The notes: a model not told the origin generated them from the letters alone. A stretch of 64,000 nucleotides of DNA from Streptomyces sp. L2 (GCF_004124325.1 NZ_QBDT01000001.1:6262001-6326000), one strand, 5' to 3'. Positions 47,653 through 58,200 are shown, numbered from the stretch's first letter. Program-made: numbers and translations.

Positions 47653-48314
47653 GCAAGCCGTCCACCCCGGCGGAGCCGGCCTCGGAGCGGGGCGCCGAGG
47701 TCGGGCGGCGCATCGGCGTCGGCCTGATGTACGGGCTGTGGAAGCCGCGCGTGCTCGGCGCCTGGAAGGTGCCCGCCAACGGTCCGGTGATCTTCGCCGT
47801 CAACCACTCCCACAACATCGACGGCCCCATGGTGATGGGCGTGGCGCCCCGGCCCACGCACTTCCTGATCAAGCGGGAGGCGTTCGTGGGACCGCTCGGC
47901 GCCTTCCTGACCGGCATCGGCCAGGTCAAGGTGGACCGCACGTCCGCCGACCGTACGGCCATCACCCGGGCGCTCGGCGTGCTGGCGGCCGGGGGAGTGC
48001 TGGGCATCTTCCCGGAGGGCACCCGGGGCGAGGGCGACTTCGCCTCACTGCGCGCGGGGCTGGCCTACTTCGCCGTGCGCGGCGGGGCGCCGATCGTGCC
48101 GGTCGCGGTGCTCGGCAGCACGGACCGGCCCGGACGGCTGATCAAGGGGCTGCCCCCGCTGCGCTCCCGCGTCGACGTCGTCTTCGGCGACCCGTTCCAG
48201 GCCGGGGACGGCTCCGGCCGGGCCACGCGGCGGGTGCTGGACGAGGCGACCGAGGGAATCCAGAAGCAGCTCACCGGCCACCTGGAAAACGCCAGGCGCC
48301 TGACCGGGCGCTAG
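47649..48314 (+). CDS. 1-acyl-glycerol-3-phosphate acyltransferase (PlsC-like)
   Basis: 221 residues. The acyltransferase motif HX4D is IFAVNHSHNIDGPMVMG, motif III is IFPEGTRGEGDFASLRAGLA and motif IV is GAPIVPVAVLGSTDRPG. A membrane-interfacial N-terminal segment precedes them (GVGLMYGLWKPRVLGAWKV). It acylates lysophosphatidate in phospholipid synthesis. The GTG start overlaps the cmk stop, and 77 bases separate it from der. Confidence 0.93.
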   Translation: MSKPSTPAEPASERGAEVGRRIGVGLMYGLWKPRVLGAWKVPANGPVIFAVNHSHNIDGPMVMGVAPRPTHFLIKREAFVGPLGAFLTGIGQVKVDRTSADRTAITRALGVLAAGGVLGIFPEGTRGEGDFASLRAGLAYFAVRGGAPIVPVAVLGSTDRPGRLIKGLPPLRSRVDVVFGDPFQAGDGSGRATRRVLDEATEGIQKQLTGHLENARRLTGR

Positions 48315-48391
48315 GCGACACTTGAGTAGTGGATCAGCCCGCCAGGGGTGCTCCACCGATCACCACGAAGGAACGACGAGGTACGGACTTC

Positions 48392-49873
48392 ATGAACGAC
48401 CAGAACCAGCCCGGCGACTCGGCTGAGCACGAGTACGACCACGGGGCGCTCGGCGACGCCGAGTACGCGCAGTTCATGGAGCTGGCCGCCGAAGAGGGCT
48501 TCGACATCGAGGACGTCGAGGGAGCCATCGAGGAGGCGGGCCACGGTCCGCTGCCGGTGCTCGCCGTCGTCGGCCGCCCCAATGTCGGCAAGTCGACCCT
48601 GGTGAACCGGATCATCGGCCGCCGCGAGGCCGTCGTAGAGGACAAGCCCGGCGTCACCCGAGACCGCGTCACCTACGAGGCCGAGTGGGCGGGCCGCCGC
48701 TTCAAGGTCGTCGACACCGGCGGCTGGGAGCAGGACGTCCTCGGCATCGACGCCTCCGTGGCCGCCCAGGCCGAGTACGCGATCGAGGCGGCCGACGCGG
48801 TCGTCTTCGTCGTCGACGCCAAGGTCGGCGCCACCGACACCGACGAGGCGGTCGTCCGCCTGCTGCGCAAGGCCGGCAAGCCGGTCGTGCTGTGCGCCAA
48901 CAAGGTGGACGGGCCGAGCGGCGAGTCCGACGCGGCCTACCTGTGGAACCTGGGCCTCGGCGAGCCGCACCCGGTCTCCGCCCTGCACGGCCGCGGCACC
49001 GGCGACATGCTGGACGCCGTCCTGGAGGCGCTGCCCGAGGCCCCCGAGCAGTCCTTCGGCACCGCGATCGGCGGCCCCCGCCGGATCGCGCTGATCGGCC
49101 GCCCGAACGTCGGCAAGTCCTCCCTGCTGAACAAGGTGGCCGGCGAGGAGCGCGTCGTCGTCAACGAACTCGCGGGCACCACCCGGGACCCGGTCGACGA
49201 GATGATCGAACTCGGCGGCAAGACCTGGAAGTTCGTCGACACGGCCGGCATCCGCAAGCGCGTTCACCTGCAGCAGGGCGCCGACTACTACGCCTCGCTG
49301 CGCACGGCGGCCGCCGTCGAGAAGGCCGAGGTCGCCGTCGTCCTGATCGACGCCTCCGAGAACATCTCCGTGCAGGACCAGCGCATCGTCACCATGGCCG
49401 TCGAGGCGGGCCGTGCGATGGTCATCGCCTACAACAAGTGGGACACCCTCGACGAGGAGCGCCGCTACTACCTGGAGCGGGAGATCGAGACCGAGCTGGG
49501 CCAGGTCGCCTGGGCCCCCCGGGTCAACGTCTCGGCGCAGACCGGCCGGCACATGGAGAAGCTGGTCCCGGCGATCGAGGCCGCCCTCGCCGGCTGGGAG
49601 ACCCGCGTCCCCACCGGCCGGCTCAACGCCTTCCTCGGCGAGCTGGTCTCGGCCCACCCGCACCCCGTCCGGGGCGGCAAGCAGCCGCGCATCCTCTTCG
49701 GCACCCAGGCCGGCACCAAGCCCCCGCGGTTCGTGCTCTTCGCCTCCGGCTTCATCGAGGCGGGCTACCGGCGCTTCATCGAGCGCCGGCTGCGCGAGGA
49801 GTTCGGCTTCGAGGGCACCCCGATCCATATCTCGGTCAGGGTTCGCGAGAAGCGCGGCGCGAAGAAGAAGTAG
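48392..49873 (+). CDS. der: Ribosome biogenesis GTPase Der (EngA)
   Basis: 493 residues with two tandem GTPase domains and a KH-like end. An acidic N-terminal extension of about 55 residues ([20 protein letters not shown]) precedes domain 1 ([20 protein letters not shown], then NKVDG). Domain 2 starts [20 protein letters not shown], with [12 protein letters not shown] and NKWD. The KH domain ends with [20 protein letters not shown] and a Lys-rich tail. The ATG at 48392 (MNDQNQPGD) is chosen; the frame continues upstream without a good start. It acts in 50S subunit assembly. Confidence 0.96.
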   Translation: MNDQNQPGDSAEHEYDHGALGDAEYAQFMELAAEEGFDIEDVEGAIEEAGHGPLPVLAVVGRPNVGKSTLVNRIIGRREAVVEDKPGVTRDRVTYEAEWAGRRFKVVDTGGWEQDVLGIDASVAAQAEYAIEAADAVVFVVDAKVGATDTDEAVVRLLRKAGKPVVLCANKVDGPSGESDAAYLWNLGLGEPHPVSALHGRGTGDMLDAVLEALPEAPEQSFGTAIGGPRRIALIGRPNVGKSSLLNKVAGEERVVVNELAGTTRDPVDEMIELGGKTWKFVDTAGIRKRVHLQQGADYYASLRTAAAVEKAEVAVVLIDASENISVQDQRIVTMAVEAGRAMVIAYNKWDTLDEERRYYLEREIETELGQVAWAPRVNVSAQTGRHMEKLVPAIEAALAGWETRVPTGRLNAFLGELVSAHPHPVRGGKQPRILFGTQAGTKPPRFVLFASGFIEAGYRRFIERRLREEFGFEGTPIHISVRVREKRGAKKK

Positions 49874-49902
49874 CGGTCACGCACCGACGTAGCGGTACGG
49901 CA

Positions 49903-49939
49903 CGAAGGGCGGCCCCTGAGCACCAGGGGCCGCCCTTCG
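49903..49939. terminator. Bidirectional terminator after der
   Basis: A perfect 16-bp stem (49903-49918 with 49924-49939) with a 5-base loop. It lies between the der stop and the stop of the convergent small minus-strand gene. Confidence 0.9.
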
Positions 49940-49946
49940 CCGTACG

Positions 49947-50351
49947 TCACATGCCCCGGCGCGGGGCCGGGGGCAGCGCGGCCGGCACGAAGTGCGTCCG
50001 CGTCTCCTGGTGCTGGCCGCCGAGTGTGCCGATCCGCTGCCACTGCGACTGCGACTGCTGCCGGGCGCTGTACGCACCGGCGCTGTAGGCGCTGTACGAG
50101 CTGCTGAACGACCCCGGGCGGTGGCCGCCGTAGGAACCCGTGCTGTGCGGGATGCACCCGAAGGCGGTGAACCCCAGCTCCTCCTCGCCGCTGCGGTCAC
50201 CCGGCAGCGTACGGAAGGTCTTGACCCACTCGGCGTAGAGCGAGTCGTAGATCGGCGTGGCCGACGGCCCCCCGCCCCCCTCCGGCCCCGACCGAGCGGC
50301 CGGAACAGAGGAGAACGGAGCCCGACGAGAAGGAGTGTCGTATGCGTGCAC
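49947..50351 (-). CDS. Small Streptomyces-type hypothetical protein
   Basis: 134 residues. The N-terminus VHAYDTPSRRAPFSSVPAAR and the core ATPIYDSLYAEWVKTFRTLP, followed by GDRSGEEELGFTAFG, form the folded-looking part. The remainder is rich in Ser, Tyr, Gly and Gln (SFSSSYSAYSAGAYSARQQS) and looks disordered. I recall the same N-terminal pattern in conserved small Streptomyces proteins; function unknown. The GTG at 50351 is chosen because GGAG lies a few bases upstream; the longer frame runs into a repeat. Confidence 0.75.
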   Translation of the reverse strand: MHAYDTPSRRAPFSSVPAARSGPEGGGGPSATPIYDSLYAEWVKTFRTLPGDRSGEEELGFTAFGCIPHSTGSYGGHRPGSFSSSYSAYSAGAYSARQQSQSQWQRIGTLGGQHQETRTHFVPAALPPAPRRGM

Positions 50352-50389
50352 ACAACTCCAAACGACCAGAGCCTCAAAGGGATGCGGTA

Positions 50390-50480
50390 CTGGAACGTGC
50401 CCCAAAGGGGCGCGGGGAACGGCGCGAGCAACCACCACGCACCCGCACCCGCACCCGCCGACGCACCGAACTCACCCGCC
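50390..50480. repeat. Dispersed Streptomyces 3'-end hairpin repeat, copy 4
   Basis: The hairpin GCCCC (50399-50403) / GGGGC (50407-50411) is followed by GGGGCGCGGGGAACGGCGCG (one change from the copy at 2101) and a CCAC/CCGC-rich arm. It sits between the stop of the SseB-like gene (minus) and the start of the small minus-strand gene, so it could end transcription of the former. Confidence 0.7.
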
Positions 50481-50493
50481 CGTCAGGCGACTC

Positions 50494-51273
50494 TCACGTA
50501 CCGGCAAGAGGCAACGCGGCAGCGACCAACTTCCCACTCCCCGCAGCCTTGTCGAGAGACTCCCGCAGCAGATCCTCCCGCGGCTGCCGTCCGATCGACC
50601 CCACCGGCGCCGCGAACATCAGCACCTGCTGATGCTTGTTCGCCGCCGCCCGCCAGCTGTCCGTGACCTGCAGCGGCTGGTGCGCCTGCCACCACGCCAC
50701 CGGCTGTCCGCCGTTCGGCGACGGCTGCAGCACCGCGTGCAGCTGGCCCACCGCGAGCAGCACCGACCAGCCGTGCAGCACCGGCGGCACCGTGGTCAGC
50801 TCGGTCACCGGCATGAAGCCCTGCTCGATGAGGAGCGGCAGGAAGTCGTCGCCGGCCCCGGTGGAGCCCGGCCGCACGATCGGCGCGGTCGGCTCGACGA
50901 CCAGCGCGGGGTGCAGCTCGCCCTCGATGAGGACGAGTCCGCTGGTCACGCCGAGCACGGCCTGCTCGGGCACGGCCTTATCCGGCTCGCCGGCCGGCCC
51001 GCTCCCGATCGAGCGGACGGCGCCCTGCAGTTGCTCCTCGGTGACCTGGACGACCTGCGAGGGCAGGCAGCCGGCGTGGGCGAAGGCGAGGACGGCGGTC
51101 TCGTCGCCGACGAACAGAACGGTGCTGGTGCGCTCCTGCTCGGAGTCGCCCGGGGTGCGGCAGGACGTGCAGTCGTAACTGCCCGGGGCGTTCTCTCCGG
51201 CGAGCAGCCGGTCGGCTTCTTCGTCGCCGATCTCGGCGCGTACGGCGTCACTGACGTCGAGCATGCGCGGCAC
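50494..51273 (-). CDS. SseB-like hypothetical protein
   Basis: 259 residues, no membrane segment. Visible stretches are PRMLDVSDAVRAEIGDEEAD, a CTSCRTPGDSEQERTSTVLF pair with CxxC, LIEGELHPALVVEPTAPIVR and GFMPVTELTTVPPVLHGWSV. The alternation of strands and the WQAHQPLQVTDSWRAAANKH segment remind me of the SseB-type proteins of actinobacteria, but I cannot confirm that by eye. The start is a GTG behind GAGGGAG. The CxxC pair could bind zinc. Function unknown. Confidence 0.7.
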   Translation of the reverse strand: MPRMLDVSDAVRAEIGDEEADRLLAGENAPGSYDCTSCRTPGDSEQERTSTVLFVGDETAVLAFAHAGCLPSQVVQVTEEQLQGAVRSIGSGPAGEPDKAVPEQAVLGVTSGLVLIEGELHPALVVEPTAPIVRPGSTGAGDDFLPLLIEQGFMPVTELTTVPPVLHGWSVLLAVGQLHAVLQPSPNGGQPVAWWQAHQPLQVTDSWRAAANKHQQVLMFAAPVGSIGRQPREDLLRESLDKAAGSGKLVAAALPLAGT

Positions 51274-52462
<1,189 letters not shown>

Positions 52463-52472
52463 CCCGTCCCGT

Positions 52473-52503
52473 CCGGCACCCCCGCGGCCCGCGGGGGTGC
52501 CGG
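52473..52503 (+). terminator. Terminator after the Rpf-LysM gene
   Basis: A perfect 13-bp stem (52473-52485 with 52491-52503) with loop GGCCC, followed by GCGTTTCC. Confidence 0.85.
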
Positions 52504-52871
52504 CGTTTCCGCCTCCAGGGGGCGTCCCTGTGCGGCGAGGATGTGCGGCGAGGATGTGCGCGTCGCGTGAAATTCTCATGAGAACGTCGGGCGCCCCGCC
52601 GTCCCTCCGGAATCCGTGAGAATCCCCTTGGGAAGGCGCTCCCGCCCCTTCCCGGCACGTTTTTCGGCGTCCCATTCGAAGAGGGTCGCCGACACGCGGA
52701 AATCGAGTTCGATTAGCTCGGGAAGCCGTACGGAAACGCTCGTACGGGTGAGGGATTTCGGCCGGAACGGGTGTCGGGAACCTGTGACAGAAGTGTGACC
52801 GGAGGGGGACGCGTGCCGGGTGGTGCCGGGCCCGGCTTCCGTCGTCGGCCCCTGCGGCCTAGCGTGGCCGC
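52504..52871 (+). other. Intergenic region before the I78 inhibitor gene
   Basis: About 370 bases with no supported gene. A direct repeat GAGGATGTGCG(GC) occurs near 52538 and 52549. The stretch 52660-52760 is lower in GC (CGTACGGAAACGCTCGTACG forms an imperfect palindrome near 52728) and probably carries the promoter of the next gene. Confidence 0.4.
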
Positions 52872-53087
52872 ATGACATCTTTCCCCACTCCGCCGGCGGA
52901 GCCCCAGGACAGTCCGGACGGGTACGTCGGCCTCGACGCCGCCCACGCCGAGCGGCTCGCCCGGGAGCGGGGGTGGCACACGGTCCGGTCGCTGCCGCCG
53001 GGTTCGATCATCACCATGGAGTACCAGGTGGGCCGGATGAACTTCGAGGTCAGCGACGGCCGGGTGGCCCGCGCCTGGAAGGGCTGA
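52872..53087 (+). CDS. I78 family peptidase inhibitor
   Basis: 71 residues. The fold is that of the potato-inhibitor-like I78 family: GYVGLDAAHAERLARERGWH (first helix), TVRSLPPGSIITMEYQVGRM and NFEVSDGRVARAWKG. The final VGRMNFEVSDGRV stretch is the family signature. No signal peptide is seen, so it would be cytoplasmic. ATG start. A link with the secreted serine proteases 9 kb away is possible but not supported by arrangement. Confidence 0.85.
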   Translation: MTSFPTPPAEPQDSPDGYVGLDAAHAERLARERGWHTVRSLPPGSIITMEYQVGRMNFEVSDGRVARAWKG

Positions 53088-53107
53088 ACCGGACGCTCAG
53101 CCGTCCG

Positions 53108-54127
53108 TCAGGGGCGGGCCGGCTGGGTCGTGCCGCGCGGGACGCGTTCGGCGTGCGGCGGACGGCGGCTGCCGGCCGGGGTGACCGGGGTGCGCTCCGA
53201 GCGGGGCGAGTGCGCGCCGGTGGTGCGGTGCACCGGGGCTCGTGGACCGCGCGCCGGTGCGACGGGCTCGCGCGCCGGGGCGGGCTGTTCGGCGGGCGCG
53301 GCACGCTGTTTGAGCAGCACGGGGGCAGGGGTGACCGGGACGGCCGGTGCGGGCACCGGGCGGCCGCGACGGGCGCGCCAGAGGTCGCGCAGGTCGAACA
53401 GCGCGTTCTCGGCCCGGGTGATCAGCGGCTCGAACCAGGGCAGGGCGAGCAGGATCAGCAGCCCGGCGGCCCAGCCCAGCAGCACGTCGCTCAGCCAGTG
53501 CGTACCGAGGTAGACGGTGGTGAGGCCGACGCCGAGGGCGGTGATCGCCGACAGGGCCGAGAGCCAGCGGCGGGCGCGCGGGCTGGACGCCAGATAGGCC
53601 AGAATTCCCCAGGTCACCACGGCGTTCGCGGTGTGGCCGCTGGGAAATATATCGCCGCCCATGCCCATCTCGTTCGAACCGATCACGGTCGCGTAGTGCG
53701 GACCGAGTCGCCCCATCCCGAGCTTGGCGGCGCCGACCGTGATGTTCAGCAGCAGCAGCGAGGTCGCCAGCGTCAGCAGCGGGCGCAGGGTGTGCTGCCG
53801 CCAGGAACGCCAGCCCAGCCAGGCCGCGACCATCACCGCGGTGGGGCCGCGCTGGCCGAGCACCACGTAGTAGTCGAGGAACGCGTGGATCTGCGGCCAC
53901 TGCTGGTACGGGCGGAAGAACATGACCTGCCAGTCCAGCCGGACCAGCCAGGAAGTGATCACCACGGCCCACACGATCGCCAGGTAAAAGGCGAGGGTCG
54001 CCGTGAACAGCACGACCCGGTGCCGGCTCATCCTGGGCACGTCGATGTGAGCCGGTCGTTCCGGCTCACGGTCCAGCCTGGCGAACACCCGGTCCAGACG
54101 CCGGGTCAGGCTTCGTTCGGTACGCAC
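53108..54127 (-). CDS. PAP2 family membrane phosphatase
   Basis: 339 residues. An N-terminal cytosolic part and about six membrane segments carry the phosphatase motifs. KLGMGRLGPHYA is a variant of KX6RP, DIFPSGHTANAVVTWG is the PSGH motif and VYLGTHWLSDVLLGWAAG is a variant of SRX5HX3D in which the Ser-Arg pair reads YL-GTH. The C-terminal 90 residues are Pro/Arg/Ala-rich and probably disordered. Substrates would be lipid phosphates such as phosphatidate or undecaprenyl pyrophosphate. GTG start. The loss of the usual Arg in the third motif leaves activity open. Confidence 0.85.
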   Translation of the reverse strand: MRTERSLTRRLDRVFARLDREPERPAHIDVPRMSRHRVVLFTATLAFYLAIVWAVVITSWLVRLDWQVMFFRPYQQWPQIHAFLDYYVVLGQRGPTAVMVAAWLGWRSWRQHTLRPLLTLATSLLLLNITVGAAKLGMGRLGPHYATVIGSNEMGMGGDIFPSGHTANAVVTWGILAYLASSPRARRWLSALSAITALGVGLTTVYLGTHWLSDVLLGWAAGLLILLALPWFEPLITRAENALFDLRDLWRARRGRPVPAPAVPVTPAPVLLKQRAAPAEQPAPAREPVAPARGPRAPVHRTTGAHSPRSERTPVTPAGSRRPPHAERVPRGTTQPARP

Positions 54128-54348
54128 CCAATCGACGTTACAGCGAGTGAGCTGTGTTCCCTGTCAAAACAGCTGGGTCGTGATGACGATGTGATGTGGG
54201 AAACGTCTCAACCACGCCCAGAATTCCGCTGGTTCCGCAATCCGTTGAGACGGCTTCCGGCAATTCCTTTGATCATGCCGGCCGGCAGTTTTATGGCACT
54301 TATGAATTCGTTCACCGGTTCACCGGGTGGAATTCGGTGCGTGACCGG
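54128..54348. other. AT-richer intergenic gap upstream of the PAP2 gene
   Basis: About 220 bases, much lower in GC than the surroundings (for example CAATTCCTTTGATCATGCCG and CAGTTTTATGGCACTTATGA), with an AAACAGCTGGGT stretch near 54165. Short open frames exist but lack ribosome binding sites or family features. It most likely holds the promoter of the PAP2 gene. Confidence 0.5.
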
Positions 54349-55662
54349 TCACGGCGGGCCGGAACCGTTCAGCCAGAACGCCCCGTAGACCGCCGAGGCC
54401 ACCGCCGCACTCGCCACGATCAGCACCGACCGGGAGCGGCGCGTCCGGGCCAGCGCGCGGGCGAGCGGCAGCAGCAGCGGGAACGCGGGCATCAGCAGCC
54501 GGGGCTTGGAGCCGAAGTAGCTCGACGCGCACAGGGCGAGCGCGAGCACCACCCCCGTGTAGACGAGCAGCGGCAGCGGCTGTCGCTGCCGTACGCCCGC
54601 CAGGTACAGCCGGACGAGCAGGGCGACGCCGACGATCAGGCCGAGGCCGACGAGGGCCGACGGGAACGACGTGAGCTTGCCGACGGCGAAGCGGGCGAAG
54701 GCGTACCCGCCGTCGAAGCCGTTGCGCCAGCCGGCCTGGACGTCGAGATAGCCGAAGAGGCCCTTTCCGGTGCGGTGCCCGACCCACAGGACATAGCCGG
54801 CCGTGCCCAGCGGGGCGATCAGCAGACCGAGGGCGCGAAGCAAGGCGGGGGCGCCGGGCAAGTCGGGGGCCGCCGGGGCGCCGGAGGCGTGCGAGGCGAA
54901 AGGGAGGGCGCGTGCTGTGGTGTACGCGCTGTTCGTGCTCTGTGCGCGCCTGGCGCGCGCGCCGCTCGTCAGGCTCGGGGCGCGTTCGTCGTCGCGTGCG
55001 CCGTGCGCGCTCCGCGCGCTTCGGTCTCGCACGAACGAGACAAGGCCCGCCGCCCACACCGCCGCGACCACCGCGAGCCCCACCGGCCGGGTCAGCCCGG
55101 CGAGCGCCGCCAGCGTCCCCGCCGCCACCCACCGCCCGGTCAGCACCGCGTACAGCGACCACGCGGCCAGCGCCGTGAACAGCGACTCGCTGTACGCCAT
55201 CGACTGCACGATCCCCACCGGCAGCACGGCCCACAGCAGCACCCCGTACAGGCCCGCGCGCGCCCCGTACACCCGCTCCGCGACCGCGAAGATCCCGCCG
55301 GCCGCCGCCAGCGACGCCAGCAGGCTCACCACGAAACCGGCGTCCGCGTACGACAGCGGCGCGCACGCGTGCAGCAACCGCTCCAGCCAGGGCAGCAGCG
55401 GGAAGAACGCCAGGTTGGAATGCAGGTCGCCGTTGGGCAGCCGCACCTCGTAGCCGTACCCGAGGTGGGCGACCCGGGTGTACCACAGGGCGTCCCAGCG
55501 CGCGGTCAGCAGCGTGTACCCGCTCTTGCCGCGCGCGGCGCTCCACACCGCCAGCACGACCAGGCCCAGGGCGCGCACGGCGGCGTACCCGAGCAGGGCC
55601 GGAGCCGCCCGGCGGGCGAGGGGGGCGCGGGCCGGGGCCACGCGCGTCGCAAGATCGGTCAC
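54349..55662 (-). CDS. PIG-V/GT39-like integral membrane mannosyltransferase
   Basis: 437 residues with roughly ten membrane segments. The first extracellular loop holds the catalytic-type Asp in TLLTARWDALWYTRVAHLGY and continues LPNGDLHSNLAFFPLLPWLE, as in the PIG-V/GT-C family. A later stretch reads PVGIVQSMAYSESLFTALAA. Between segments, residues about 210-269 form a charged, low-complexity loop (RDRSARSAHGARDDERAPSL, then TSGARARRAQSTNSAYTTAR) not expected in the family. The GTG at 55662 (VTDLATRVAPAR) is chosen. It probably transfers mannose from a polyprenyl donor to an exported glycan or protein. Confidence 0.8.
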   Translation of the reverse strand: MTDLATRVAPARAPLARRAAPALLGYAAVRALGLVVLAVWSAARGKSGYTLLTARWDALWYTRVAHLGYGYEVRLPNGDLHSNLAFFPLLPWLERLLHACAPLSYADAGFVVSLLASLAAAGGIFAVAERVYGARAGLYGVLLWAVLPVGIVQSMAYSESLFTALAAWSLYAVLTGRWVAAGTLAALAGLTRPVGLAVVAAVWAAGLVSFVRDRSARSAHGARDDERAPSLTSGARARRAQSTNSAYTTARALPFASHASGAPAAPDLPGAPALLRALGLLIAPLGTAGYVLWVGHRTGKGLFGYLDVQAGWRNGFDGGYAFARFAVGKLTSFPSALVGLGLIVGVALLVRLYLAGVRQRQPLPLLVYTGVVLALALCASSYFGSKPRLLMPAFPLLLPLARALARTRRSRSVLIVASAAVASAVYGAFWLNGSGPP

Positions 55663-55921
55663 GGGCTCGATTATCGACCGGACCGGGAACCCGGCCGGCC
55701 GCCGGGGCGTTTTCAAGGGCGGAGGACGTGGCGTACGCCACATGGGTTCCCTGCCGCGTGTGAGAGGTCCGCCACGCGACCGCGGAACGAACTCGCGTAC
55801 GCTCAGGTGTCACCCGCGTGGGATCGCGCGGGCCGGAGACCCCGCTCCTCTCCGGCCGTACGACGGGAGTCCCCACCCCGTCGGTCCGCCGCACGCGAGG
55901 GATCATCTGGGAGGTACGTAC

Positions 55922-58165
55922 ATGTCCGGGACGACCACGGCCGCCGCACTGCTGCGCCGTCGGGCGGCCGGGGCCGGTGCCAACCGCTGGGTCGTGCTCG
56001 TCGTCCTCTGTGTCAGCCTGCTGCTCGTCGCCCTCGACGCGACGGTGCTGCACGTGGCGGTCCCCGCCGTCACCGAGGACCTGCGGCCCGGCGCGATAGA
56101 ACTGCTCTGGATCGTCGACGTCTACCCACTGGTCTGCGCCTCGCTGCTGATCCTCTTCGGCACGCTGGGCGACCGGGTCGGCCGCAGACGCATCCTGCTG
56201 CTCGGCTACGCCCTCTTCGGGGTCGCCTCCGCGGTGGCCGCGTTCGCGCAGACCGCCGAGACGCTGATCCTCGCCCGCGCCCTGCTCGGCGTCGGCGGTG
56301 CGATGATCATGCCGGCCACGCTGTCGATCCTCCGCCAGGTCTTCCCCGACCGGCGCGAGCGCGCGCTGGCCATCGGTATCTGGAGCGCGGTGGCCGCGGT
56401 CGGCGCGGCGGTCGGACCGCTGCTCGGCGGATTCCTGCTGGAGCACTTCTGGTGGGGCGCGGTCTTCCTGATCAACATCCCGTTGATGCTGGTCAGCCTG
56501 CCGGTGGGCCGGATCCTGCTGCCCGAGTCACGCGGCGACGGGGGCGGCCCCTGGGACGTGACCGGCGCCCTGATGGCGGCGGCCGGCCTGTTCGGCGTCG
56601 TCTTCGGCGTGAAGCGGCTGGGCGGCGGCGAGCCGGTGATGAGCCCGCTCACCGTGCTGCCGCTGCTGATCGGTGCCGTGCTCGTCTTCCTCTTCGTACG
56701 GCGCCAGCGGCGGCACCCGCATCCGCTGGTGGACCTGCGGATGTTCCGCCGCCCGGCGTTCAGCACCGCCGTGGGCTGCATCGTGCTGGCGATGCTCGCC
56801 CTGGTCGGCCTGGAGCTGATCGCGGCGCAGTACCTGCAACTCGTGCTCGGACTCTCCCCGCTGCAGACCGGCCTGCGGCTGCTGCCCCTGACCGTCGCCG
56901 CGATGGCGGCGGGCCTGGCCGGCGCGCGGATGCTGCGCCGCTTCGGACCGCGCCGGATGGTGTGCTTCGGCTTCTGCCTGACCGCCACCGCGGTCGTGAC
57001 GCTGACCGCCATGGGCGGCGTCGATGACGCGCCCCTGCTGCTGACCGGCTTCGTCCTGCTGGGCTTCGGCCTGGAGACGACGCTCTTCGGGGCGTACGAG
57101 TCGATGCTGAGCGAAGCCCCGCAGGCACAGGCCGGCGGCGCGGCGGCGATCGGCGAGACGTCGTACCAGCTCGGCGCCGGCATCGGCATCGCGCTGCTCG
57201 GCAGTGTGATGAACGCCGCCTACGCCCCCGGCCTCGCTTCGGTGCCGGGCGTCCCGGCACGGGCCTCGGCCGCGGCGAGCAACTCGCTGGGCGAGGCCTA
57301 CGAGGTCGCCGGGCACCTCGGCGGCCCCGCCGGAGCCGCCCTGCGCCACACGGCCCGGCACTCCTTCGTCCACGGCCTCCATGTCACGCTCCTGGTCAGC
57401 GCGGGCCTGCTCCTCCTCGGCGCGATCATGGCCCTGCGCCTGCCACGGGTGATGCACTGCGCCGAGGAGAACCCCGAGCCGGCCCTCGCCGTCCACAGCG
57501 ACCTTCCCACCGAGACCGGCCTTCCCACCGAGACCGGCTTCCCCGCCCCCAGGCAGGCGGAGCGGCCGGCGCCGGCCACCGACCTGGTGAGGACGGAGCG
57601 GCCGGCACCGGCCGCCGGGGCCGGGCAGCGGGAGTGGCCTGCGACGGTCGCACGGTCACGGGAGGTGGAGTGGCTGCGGTCGGCCGAGCGGCCGACCGGG
57701 GCCGAGCGGCCGTGGGCCGGCGAGACACCGGTGGCGGCCGAACACGCGCAGGCGGCCGAGTCGTCGGCGGCGAGCGAACACCCGTGGGGGAGCGGGGCTC
57801 CGGCGGCGGACGGCGGACTGCGGGCGATCGGCAGGCCGCGCACCCCCGACGGGGCTCCGAAGACCGAGGCGCCCCGGAACGCCGACGGGCCCTGGAAGGC
57901 CGAGGAGCCCTGGGCGCTCGGCCTGCCCCGAGCGATCGGCAGGCCCCGGGCGGCCGAGAGCCTCCGCACGACCGACGGCCCGCGTGTGGCCGACGGCCAC
58001 CGCACCGCCGACGACACCGGCTCCGGCAACGACCCCCAGACCGCCGGCAACGCCGCCCGGACCGCCGACGGCCGCCGGACCTCCCGCGACTCCCGCGCGC
58101 CCGGCAAGCCCCGGGTGGGCGCCGCTCGTGTGGTGGCGCTGGACGTGGGGGACGGCGCACCGTAA
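55922..58165 (+). CDS. DHA2-family (14-TM) MFS exporter with long disordered C-terminal tail
   Basis: 747 residues. The first 510 residues are a DHA2 exporter: motif C-like ALDATVLHVAVPAVTEDLRP, motif A FGTLGDRVGRRRILLLGYAL and GLLLGG-type helices (for example WSAVAAVGAAVGPLLGGFLL). A C-terminal extension of about 240 residues is Pro/Ala/Glu/Arg-rich and repetitive (LPTETGLPTETGFPAPRQAE, GLRAIGRPRTPDGAPKTEAP, RAIGRPRAAESLRTTDGPR), without membrane segments. The ATG has GGGAGGT upstream. It likely exports drugs or peptides by proton antiport. The tail is unusual for the family and might be cytosolic and disordered. Confidence 0.87.
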   Translation: MSGTTTAAALLRRRAAGAGANRWVVLVVLCVSLLLVALDATVLHVAVPAVTEDLRPGAIELLWIVDVYPLVCASLLILFGTLGDRVGRRRILLLGYALFGVASAVAAFAQTAETLILARALLGVGGAMIMPATLSILRQVFPDRRERALAIGIWSAVAAVGAAVGPLLGGFLLEHFWWGAVFLINIPLMLVSLPVGRILLPESRGDGGGPWDVTGALMAAAGLFGVVFGVKRLGGGEPVMSPLTVLPLLIGAVLVFLFVRRQRRHPHPLVDLRMFRRPAFSTAVGCIVLAMLALVGLELIAAQYLQLVLGLSPLQTGLRLLPLTVAAMAAGLAGARMLRRFGPRRMVCFGFCLTATAVVTLTAMGGVDDAPLLLTGFVLLGFGLETTLFGAYESMLSEAPQAQAGGAAAIGETSYQLGAGIGIALLGSVMNAAYAPGLASVPGVPARASAAASNSLGEAYEVAGHLGGPAGAALRHTARHSFVHGLHVTLLVSAGLLLLGAIMALRLPRVMHCAEENPEPALAVHSDLPTETGLPTETGFPAPRQAERPAPATDLVRTERPAPAAGAGQREWPATVARSREVEWLRSAERPTGAERPWAGETPVAAEHAQAAESSAASEHPWGSGAPAADGGLRAIGRPRTPDGAPKTEAPRNADGPWKAEEPWALGLPRAIGRPRAAESLRTTDGPRVADGHRTADDTGSGNDPQTAGNAARTADGRRTSRDSRAPGKPRVGAARVVALDVGDGAP

Positions 58166-58183
58166 CGTCGGCTCCGGAATCGT

Positions 58184-58200
58184 AACTAGCGCTGCTAGTT
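58184..58200 (+). terminator. Short hairpin after the exporter gene
   Basis: AACTAGC (58184-58190) and GCTAGTT (58194-58200) pair around GCT, followed by TTTC. It is a weak intrinsic terminator; alternatively it marks the promoter of the dehydrogenase gene. Confidence 0.55.

Noticed and set aside
54193..54388. Small open frame (about 64 residues) in the AT-richer gap before the PAP2 gene
   Set aside because: No ribosome binding site, no conserved motif, and it overlaps the end of the mannosyltransferase gene on the other strand.
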